Positions 56,001 to 64,000 of a stretch of 64,000 nt of DNA are shown in pieces (positions within the stretch are counted from its first letter, which is position 1; each line of letters opens with the position of its first letter). The notes under the pieces were generated by a model. The model was not told where the DNA came from. It saw only the letters and a list, made by a program, of their open reading frames with translations, and did no database searches. A program made the translations under genes and the position numbers. The stretch is from Selaginella tamariscina (taxonomy: Eukaryota > Streptophyta > Lycopodiopsida > Selaginellales > Selaginellaceae), in contig PUQB01000008.1 in NCBI GenBank assembly GCA_003024785.1, positions 1-64,000 on the forward strand, given 5' to 3'.

Positions 56001-58073
56001 TCCTATATATAAGCTAGGGTTTTGGGTTAATACACTATACACATTTTTATATTTTGAGCTCTCACATTGGCAGAGGTGAGGGGTAGCTTTAATTATCCTT
56101 ATGAAGCACTTGGATTTGTGTTTTTTTTATAGATCTTCTTTGTTTTCTTTATTTTTTTAAATTTAGTTTTTCCATTGTCTAGATCTACTTCATTCTTGTA
56201 AATTTCTCCTTTCTTCTTTTCGTCCATGAATGCACAATAGGCAAATCCTTTGTATGTGTTGCAACTAATCATACAATTATTAAATGCTATGTAGGTGCAA
56301 CTGAACAATCACTCTTAGTTGATGGTAGCATTCATAACCCATGGTACTACTCTTGCTCCTGCAGCGAATCCTTGAGTTTGGTCGAATTTCTTTTGCAAAA
56401 ATCCTAGGGATGATGTGTACCATTGGTTTGATCACTTCACTGTGGTCACCACATATCATTCATGGGACTATGCTCAGTGTTTGTGCGTCTTCAAGGGATG
56501 GCATTGCAATGCTACAATGGTCTGGACATCGTAACTCGTGGGCATTGGAGTATTCTTTTAGTGATTTTCAAATGTGCATTTGGGCATGCTAACGATTGTG
56601 ATGATATTTTGCAGTATTTATATTGTATTCGTCAAGAGCCATCTAAGTCAATGATGCTGTTTAGTGTTCGCTTTTGAAGCCATTTGCTACATGCATAGAT
56701 TAACATGTCGGAGCGCATCAAGTTAGGTATGTTGTGGCTAGCACTTTGTCAAGAGCTCGTGGGGCTTGTGCATCCATTGGCTCTAATGACTCTTGATGAT
56801 GCTTGGCGGCTAGCACAACGATATGAGACATCGCCTCTCTAACTTACAACTTCATGTTCTCTAGTTCCACTTCATGTTGAGGATGGTCCTACTCCGATGG
56901 AGGTTGATGTTGCCGTTACCCGTGTACCAACACAAGGTTGAGGCCGTAGATGTGGATGTGTAGTACATTGTTGGGTGTGTGATGAGGTTGGACACACGTA
57001 TCGACATTGTCAACGTTTTCCCGATTGGCATCCTCCATTTTTAGGGTGGAGACCTTGGCGACAACAACGTCCGATTGGCACTGCTACAGTAGAAGGTCTT
57101 GATGCGATGGATCTTCTAGAAAATAAAGAATCGCATGAGTAAAGGAGGATCCTCGTCTGAATAAGTTGGTGACCCCTCCGTCTTTCTTTCGGGAGTATCA
57201 TCAAAGGGGTTCACTCAGCACCAGTTCATCTAATCTTTACTTTTTAAATTCAATTTAATAACACAACATGTCTTGTTTTTTTAGTGTTAGTTAATACAGG
57301 TTCGAGTTTGTCTTTTATTCCATGATTTGTTGCTACACATTGCAGTCTTTATTTGCACCGTGCAATCAAATCAACCTCATGCTAGTTCGCGGGATGAAAC
57401 TGAAATATAGACGATCATAAACTTGAGCTTCAATCTTTGCAAGTGGTGCCGAGTCAAGCTTTTGACCTTATTCTTGATATGGATTGGTTGACTCGCAATC
57501 ATAACAAGTGTGACTTTGAAAAGTCTCTCCCTTGTTTGACTCTCCCTCATTTTTCTTCCATTCCTTTTACTTTTATTTCACTTCGTCCATCTGTTTTTAC
57601 CTCTGTTTTTATCACTTTTGTTTCACCCTTACTTCCTATTTTTCCTTAATGTTCTTTCATTCCCTCTTTGAATCCCTCAAATGATCGTCGTGAGGCAGTT
57701 ATTGATCAACTCAAGGAGTATGCTGATCATTTTTACTTCAACTTGTCGTTTGGAGCCAATATTGTAACACGTTCCCCTATTCCAATTGGGGATGCTCGGC
57801 CGATCAAGGTACATGTTCGGTGTCAATCACCGAAGGAGCTCAAGATTTTGTGGGCAAATGTTAAGGAAATGTTGGAGAAGGGTGTTATCCAAAAGTCTCA
57901 AAGTCCTTGGTGTGTGAACCTCATCTTATGACAAAGCCGAATGGAAGCACTTGGTTCTGCATTGATTATCACCCATTAAATGATATGACTATTTTGAATG
58001 TTTACTCATTTCTTCATACTGCAGATCTTCTGGATCAACTAGGGTAAAGGCATTGGTTCACCAAGTTAGATTT

Positions 58074-58550
58074 TGTCACGACTCGATACAAGATGCAAGA
58101 TTCCAGATACAGGATATAGGATACAAGATACGGGATACAGGATATGCCTATAGAATATACTTACAGGATATTCCTACAGGATATACCTACATGATATTCT
58201 TATAGGATATGCCTAAAGGATAAGGGTCACCATTTTTAGCTCATGACTAGATTAGGCTCATGACCATATTAGCTCTTGAAGTTGTGAGCATAAAAGCTCC
58301 GACCTAATTGTTGTACAATCAATTACTATCAACACCAGTCATTCTACAATCATTCTTATTCCTTGTTCTTGTCTTGCTCCTTGCCTTCTACTCTTGTTTT
58401 GTTCTTGGTTCTCATCCTTCTCATCCTGCTCTTGGTTCCTAGTTCCTGTCCTGCTCCAGTTCCTATCTTGCTCCTTATCCTGCTCCTGAGTCAAGCTTCC
58501 TTGTTCTCAGAATCCTACTCTCTTCCTTGTTCTTGGATCGTGGCTTGACA
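58074..58550 (+). repeat. Solo LTR of the self-priming chromodomain family
   Basis: TGTCACGAC to GTGGCTTGACA, 477 bases, with perfect 5-base target duplications GATTT at 58,069-58,073 and 58,551-58,555. It matches the LTR at 60,130-60,739 in the same direction. It arose by recombination between two LTRs. Confidence 0.92.
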
Positions 58551-59875
58551 GATTTCACATCTGAATATTGGCAAGTTTTGATAGATGACATGGATATTCC
58601 TAAGACTACTTTTTGAACATCATTTGGCTTATATGAGTTCTTAGTGATGCCTTTTAATTTAAGCAATGCTTTAGCGACTTTCCAACATATGATGGACGAA
58701 GTTCTTTATGAGATGCCTGAGGTGACTGCCGACTTCATTGACGATGTTTTGATCCACTCTGAAGGAACGTGGGAGGAGCATGTCTATGATGTACGCAAGG
58801 TTTTGGATCAGTTGCAGGAAGTTAGTTTGAAGTTGAAGTGGTTTAAGTGTGTGTTTAAATTTAAGGACACCATTTATCTTGGTTATCGCATTTTTTATGA
58901 AGGTTTGTAAGTCGATCTTGACAAACTTGTTGCCATTCTGAAATTCCTTACATGAAGTGTGTAAACGATGTGCAACGCTTTCTTAGCAAGGTACAATATC
59001 TTGGTCATTTTGTAGATCATCGTTTAGATCTTACTACACTAGTGCAAGCATTGCTAAAGTTGTCAACGTTATCTTTTGTCTGGTTTAAGGATTGCAAGCA
59101 GACGTTTGCAAATCTTAAAAAGCTATTGATGACTCCTTCAATTTTGGCGTACCCTAATTACACTCGTCCCTTAATCTTGCACGTGGATGCTTCTGACATC
59201 GATCTTGGGGGTGTATTGATGTAGGAGAGTATAAGTGTACCTGGTCAATGACATCCCATTGTGTACATCAACTATACATTATAGCTAGCAAAGGTGAACT
59301 ACTCCATGATAGAGGAGTATCTAGCAGTAATGGTTTGGGGTTTTAAGAAGCTTCATGCCTACTTGCATGATTCTCAAACGCTGTTGGAAGGTGATCATGT
59401 TGTAGTCACTTTGTTGTTGAAGCGAAAGAACTTGGTGGGCCGTACTACTTGGTGGGTCTTGAAGTTTTAGATTTATAACTTTGAGGTTATTCATCGTCCA
59501 GGGATTTCCATGGCTGATGACACTCTTTCTCGAGCTTCTTTTTCATCTTCTCTCTCTTCTTTTGTTCCTAAGGAGCCAATTGTTCCATCATCAATGGATT
59601 TTCTGAACGAGGATTCTGTATCATTAGTAGTTATTATGCTTGAGATTCAGTGTTCACAAGGTGCAGAGTTAGATTTGTCATTTTTGAATGAGTTTAGGAA
59701 GTTCAAACGGTTGAGTTGTGAATTCAAAGGCTTTGTGATGGGTTTAAGAATCTTGCATTATTTAATGATGACTTGCTTTTCAGGCACTTACCTTCGCAAT
59801 ATCGCCTTTATGATGACCTTTTTTATTTTGTGGAGACTGATTTAGATGATCATTTGTGGTTGTTAGTGCCATGCC

Positions 59876-60129
59876 GAACCTCAAAACTTGCGATCTTACC
59901 TACCGTGGCACTCCCTTTCCATTGAAAAAGGAAACTCTTGACTAAACCACATACCATAAGCTTGGGAAAACGATCAACACCAACTCATCCACCTTATACT
60001 CCGTAGATGGACAATGATGAGAGTTGTAGCGCCATTGTTGTCTCACTTGTGCGCGGCCCAAGTGTTCTGTAAACTCCACTCAAACCAATGGAAGAATGCT
60101 CGTCAAATACTGCATCAGTAGCTTGTGGC
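59876..60129 (-). mobile_element. Short inverted Ty3 integrase fragment
   Basis: This stretch matches, inverted, the integrase end of the + element at about 20,790-20,960. It is a displaced fragment between two elements. Confidence 0.55.
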
Positions 60130-60739
60130 TGTCATGACCCGATATAGGATACAGGATTCCGGATACAGGATATGGGTTGCAGGATATTCCTACAGGGATT
60201 CCGGATATATGATACGGTCGCATGATATTCCTATAGGATATACCATAGGATATGCCTAGAGGATAAGGGACATGCGGACTCATCTTAGCTTCTGCATGCA
60301 TGCAGCCACTTTACATGCATGCAACCACTTTTAGCACTCATGCCTAGATTAGCTCTTGGATTTGTGAGCATAAAAGCTCCGACCTAATTGTTGTACAATC
60401 AGTTATTATCAACACCAATCTTACTACGATCAATCTTGTCTTGTCTTGTTCTTGTCTTGCTTCTTGTTCTCTCCTTGTCTCGCTCCTGGATCCTGTCCTG
60501 TTCCTGTCTTGTTCCTGAATCCTGTCTTGTTCCTGTCTTGTTTCTGGATCCTGTCCTACGCCTTCCTGTCTTGCTCCCGGATCCTATCCTGTTCCTGTTT
60601 TGCTCCTGGATCCTGTCCTGCACCTGGTCTTGCTCCTGAGTTTCTAAGTTCTTGTCTTGCTCTCCGTCCTGCTCTTGAGTCAAACCTTCTTGTTCTTGAA
60701 ATCCTGCTCTCTTCCTATTTCTTGGATCGTGGCTTGACA
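60130..60739 (+). repeat. 5' LTR with TATA box and repeat expansion
   Basis: TGTCATGAC to GGCTTGACA. A TATA-like ATAAAAG (60,370-60,376) lies 30 bases before CAGTTATTATCAA (60,400-60,412), the likely transcript start. The downstream half is an expanded run of TCCTGTCTTGTTCC-like units (about 60,430-60,640). Confidence 0.88.
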
Positions 60740-60754
60740 GTTTGATAGTAACTG
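60740..60754 (+). promoter_or_regulatory. Putative self-primer binding site
   Basis: GTTTGATAGTAACTG directly follows the LTR. Thirteen of its bases pair with 60,400-60,412 (one G-U pair). The equivalent site of the - strand relative is at about 46,088-46,104. It does not resemble a tRNA 3' end I know. Confidence 0.65.
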
Positions 60755-60835
60755 TTTTCATAACTCTCCGTTTTTCAGCTACTTTTTTTTCCTTGATTCT
60801 TTTCCTTCGTTTTCCTCCTTTTTCTTTCATAGATC

Positions 60836-62122
60836 ATGGTTGATTTTGAACACTTTCAACGCGAGCACCAAATGTTACTTCATGAACTGGCCACTTTGCG
60901 CCAAGTGGTCACCGACCTACAAGGTTCCACCAACGCGGTGCATGCAGTTGCTGATGCATCCTCCAAGGCTGCTGCGCAGGCTCTCTCTCAGGCATCAGTG
61001 GTTCCCTCTTCATCAAACTTTTCTTCGGAGCCAAAGGTAAGTATGCTAGAAAAGTTCAGTGGCAATCGTGCCGATTTCCAAGGTTTCCTGAATCAGATCC
61101 GGCTCTTGATCCGCATGCAACTATGCCTACTTGACTGATGCACAAAAGGTTGGCCTTTTGGCATCCTTACTAAGTGGATCTCCACGGGCTTGGGTTGCCC
61201 CCTTGCTGGAGCGTGACGACCCATTGATGGAAGACTTTGAAGGTTTCGTGGCTGCCTTTGAAGCCTGCTTTGGGGATCCTGACAAGTACCGTTCCGCATG
61301 CACGAAGTTACGAAAGCTCACTCAAGGATCCAGACCAGCTTCCGTGTATGCATCCGAATTTCAGCAACTTTGCACGAACATTCCATGGGACGAGACTGCA
61401 TTGATCGAACACTTTCGTTTTGGGTTGAGGGATGACGTGAAGGATCATCTTCTTACGTTACTGGATGCCCAAACATTAGTGGAGATCATGCAACAAGCTA
61501 TTCGTTGCGACAACCGTTTGTTCGAGCGTCGTCAGGAAAGATCCCGTCAACAGTTTCTGCAAACCAATCTTGCAGCTGTGGTACATGTTCCTGCACCACC
61601 TTCTAGAGTAGTTCCTATGGAGGTTGAGAAATCCAAGCGTGGCTCTCTTTTCGCTGCTGAGAAGTAACGTCGCTGCAATGAGAACCTATGCTTGTATTGT
61701 GGTGAAGCAGGACATAAGGTGGCAGAATGTCCTATTAAAGCCAGGAAGTTCAAGATGCGTAAAGTTGAAGCTGGAGTTCAGTCGGAAAACTTTAATGTCC
61801 ACTTCGTCTAGGAGCCGTGAAGTTGGACGTAGGTGCAGGCTCCATTGGTGCTACTCATACCATTCCATCACTCAAGTTTCCTATACACCTTCATTTTAAT
61901 AATCGAGAGCTTAAGGAGTTTGCCCTGTTAAACACTGGTGCAAATGCATGCTTCATGGATGACACTTTTGCAACTCAATATGGCATTTCGGTGGTGAAGT
62001 TGAAACGTGCAGTTCCTGTAGAGGTGGCCAATGGGCGTCTGATTGCTTCTGGCGCAGTTACCTATGCTACCGAACCTCTCTCCTACATGGCACATTCAGC
62101 TGTTCAATTTCCTTCAACTTGA
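60836..62122 (+). pseudogene. Gag and protease region (fossil)
   Basis: Gag spans about 60,836-61,667 with capsid-like sequence at 61,131-61,560. The CCHC knuckle (CLYCGEAGHK) lies near 61,690. Protease-like sequence is in 61,817-62,122. It matches the - strand relative at 44,672-46,004. Confidence 0.82.
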
Positions 62123-62948
62123 TCAAGACTCAACTCCCATCATTTTGGGCATGCCATGGTTCATTGCAAATCCGCAAATCGACTAGAGGTCTAAGACGCT
62201 CACGTTTTCCTCTCCGACGGCCAGGATCAATCCTATACCTTCCTGTGTGCAGGATACATCCTTAGTATCTGAGGAAGTACAAGCTACATGATTGACAGTG
62301 CTTGTTCCTGTACCAGTGTTGAAGACTCCTCCTCGACAGGACACCTCATGTCAGTTCCTCAGCACATCTACAGGCTCTCTCCCTCCTGTAAGTTTGCATT
62401 TTCCTGTACAGGGTTCTTCTCCTGTATTAGTGTCGAAGGTTCCTCCTCAATAGGATCCACCTCCTGTTGATTCGTCAGCACATTTGCAGGCTTTCCCCAC
62501 TCCTGCGCAACCACGGACTCATGTACAGGATTCTTCCAATCCTGTACACTCGTCAACATCCACACAAGTTTTTTCCAATCCTGCCTCTTTCTATTACTCT
62601 GCTTCTGTTCCACCCCCTAAGATCCTTCCTCTTTTTCAATCACAGCTACCTCCTTCTCCTCTCCGAGTTCTTACCACTACCATGCATCGCCATTGATCCT
62701 GTTCCTTTCCACCTTTTTGCCTTTCAAGTAACTCCTACGTCCTCTTTTACCTTTCCTGTATCCGACTCTCCTGTTTTTCAATCTCCTTCTCCTACTCCTC
62801 TTCTCCTCCTTCTTCCCTACCATCCAAGTATCACGCCTTTAAGGACGTTTTTGACAAGCACAAGGCTGTTCTTCCTGTTCACAGGTCCTACGACTGTCCT
62901 ATTGATCTTGCGGAAGGAAAGACTCCACCGTTCGGACCGATTTATGCA

Positions 62949-64000
62949 TTGTCACCCACAGTTGGAGGTTCTTCGTCAGTACATCGAGGACAACTTGGCA
63001 TCCGGCTTCATTCGTCACTCAAAGTCCCCTGCAGGAGCACCTATCTTCTTTGTCAAGAAGAAGGATGGGAGTTTACGTTTGGTTGTGGACTACAGGGGTT
63101 TGAATCAAGTCACCATTCGGAATCGGTACCCGTTGCCATTGATCCCGAACTTCTCGATCGGCTGCGAGGAGCAAAGGTGTTCACGAAGATCGACTTACGA
63201 GGGGCCTACAACCTTGTACGGATTCGTCCAGGCGATGAGTGGAAGACTGCCTTTCGTACAAGGTATGGACACTTCGAGTACACGGTGATGCCCTTCGGCC
63301 TTACCAATGCCCCAGCCGTGTTCCAACACATGGTGAACGACATCTTTTAGACTTCTTGGACCAGTTTGTGGTGATCTACCTCGACGACATTTTGATTTTC
63401 TCCAAGGACCAGGCGGCACATGACAAGCACGTACGATTAGTTCTACAGCGGCTTCGAGCATGGCCTGTATGCGAAGTTGGAGAAGTGTTTTTTCGACAGG
63501 ATTCTTGGAGTTCTTGGGCTACATCGTCTCTCCTGCTGGCGTTTCCATGGACATGCACAAGGTGAAGACCATCGTGGAGTGGGAGAGGCCCAAGTCTACG
63601 AGATGTACAATGTTTCCTTGGCTTTGCAAACTTCTACAGGCGGTTCATACAGGACTTCTCCAAGTGTACTTCCACTCACGGAACTCACCAAGTGCACAGG
63701 GGTTTTCTCTTGGTCCGACAAGGCGGAACATGCATTCACAACACTCAAGGACGCCTTCACGACAGCTCCGATTTTAGCACATCCTGACCCTTCTTGTCCT
63801 TTCTTCGTTGAAGCAGATGCCTCGGATTTTGCAGTAGGATCCGTCCTATCACAAGTTGGAGAAGACAAGTTGCTTCATCCTGTAGCTTTTCACTCTCGTA
63901 AGTTCCTTTCGCGGAGATCAATTACGAGATTCATGACAAGGAACTTAAGGCCATTGTGGATTCGTTCGAGGAGTGGCGGCATTTCCTGGAAGGTGCTGCG
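62949..64000 (+). pseudogene. Reverse transcriptase and RNase H start (fossil)
   Basis: 62,949-63,350 includes [11 protein letters not shown] and [14 protein letters not shown]. 63,360-63,430 contains the catalytic-region block ([11 protein letters not shown]). RNase H begins about 63,780 and continues past the edge. Confidence 0.87.

Larger units (their letters stand above)
54390..59875 (+). mobile_element. Ty3/gypsy element, broken, with two LTR insertions
   Basis: A short LTR (about 54,390-54,474 plus 56,001-56,066) is split by a lone 1.5-kb LTR. Gag with a CCHC knuckle (CWVCDEVGHTYRHC, about 56,970-57,010), protease (about 57,280-57,540), reverse transcriptase (57,668-58,073 and 58,551-58,910), RNase H (58,950-59,500) and the start of integrase (to about 59,875) follow. 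A second lone LTR splits the reverse transcriptase. It is a relative of 19,185-21,392. Its 3' LTR is missing. Many breaks (ten or more); the oldest layer here. Confidence 0.82.
60130..64000 (+). mobile_element. Self-priming Ty3 chromodomain-family element, 5' part
   Basis: The 5' LTR (60,130-60,739) is followed by Gag (60,836-61,667), a CCHC knuckle (about 61,690-61,735) and protease (about 61,900-62,100). A Ser/Pro-rich linker (62,200-62,900), reverse transcriptase (about 62,950-63,560) and RNase H (63,700 onward) come next; the element runs off the window. It is the same family as 40,660-46,565, inverted. It carries several breaks in the visible part, so probably no longer active. Confidence 0.9.

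Overview
The window reads as nuclear DNA of a land plant, or close relative, that still makes flagellated sperm. Its four host genes are intron-rich with plant-type short introns. They include a plastid-type isoamylase, a plant NAP1 ending in the plant CKQQ box, and an IFT88 gene; IFT88 builds cilia and is absent from flowering plants and conifers. A bryophyte, lycophyte or fern fits best; I cannot name the species.

Layout. 1-21,392 is a nest of LTR-retrotransposon fossils: a non-autonomous element on + (1-3964); a long chromodomain Ty3 element on - (3965-11,318); a gag fragment and a second copy of the non-autonomous element on - (11,319-19,184), itself split by a 4.2-kb Ty3 element with a clean target duplication (12,909-17,085); and the 3' end of another Ty3 element on + (19,185-21,392). 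22,000-23,808 holds two head-to-tail copies of a Replitron-like HUH-endonuclease transposon. One has a Rep gene with one short intron; the other is an internally deleted derivative.

24,456-38,204 is a gene island. A conserved plant protein of unknown function (-) stands head to head with IFT88 (+), followed by an ISA1-type isoamylase (+). Many introns in IFT88 and the isoamylase begin with (TG)n or (CA)n. 38,205-50,850 is very AT-rich intergenic DNA carrying a diverged direct duplication that flanks a second chromodomain Ty3 element (40,660-46,565, -). NAP1 (50,955-53,344, +) follows. 54,390-64,000 is again nested retrotransposon relics, ending in a chromovirus (+) that runs off the window.

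Most notable: (1) the tandem Replitron-like pair; (2) a Tf1/sushi-like self-priming arrangement in the chromovirus family at 40.7-46.6 kb and 60.1-64 kb, where the likely transcript start is complementary to the primer site next to the LTR; (3) (TG)n/(CA)n tracts beside 5' splice sites; (4) about a dozen apparent one-base frame breaks, mostly in short homopolymers, in three otherwise well-preserved host genes, which look more like assembly errors than decay.
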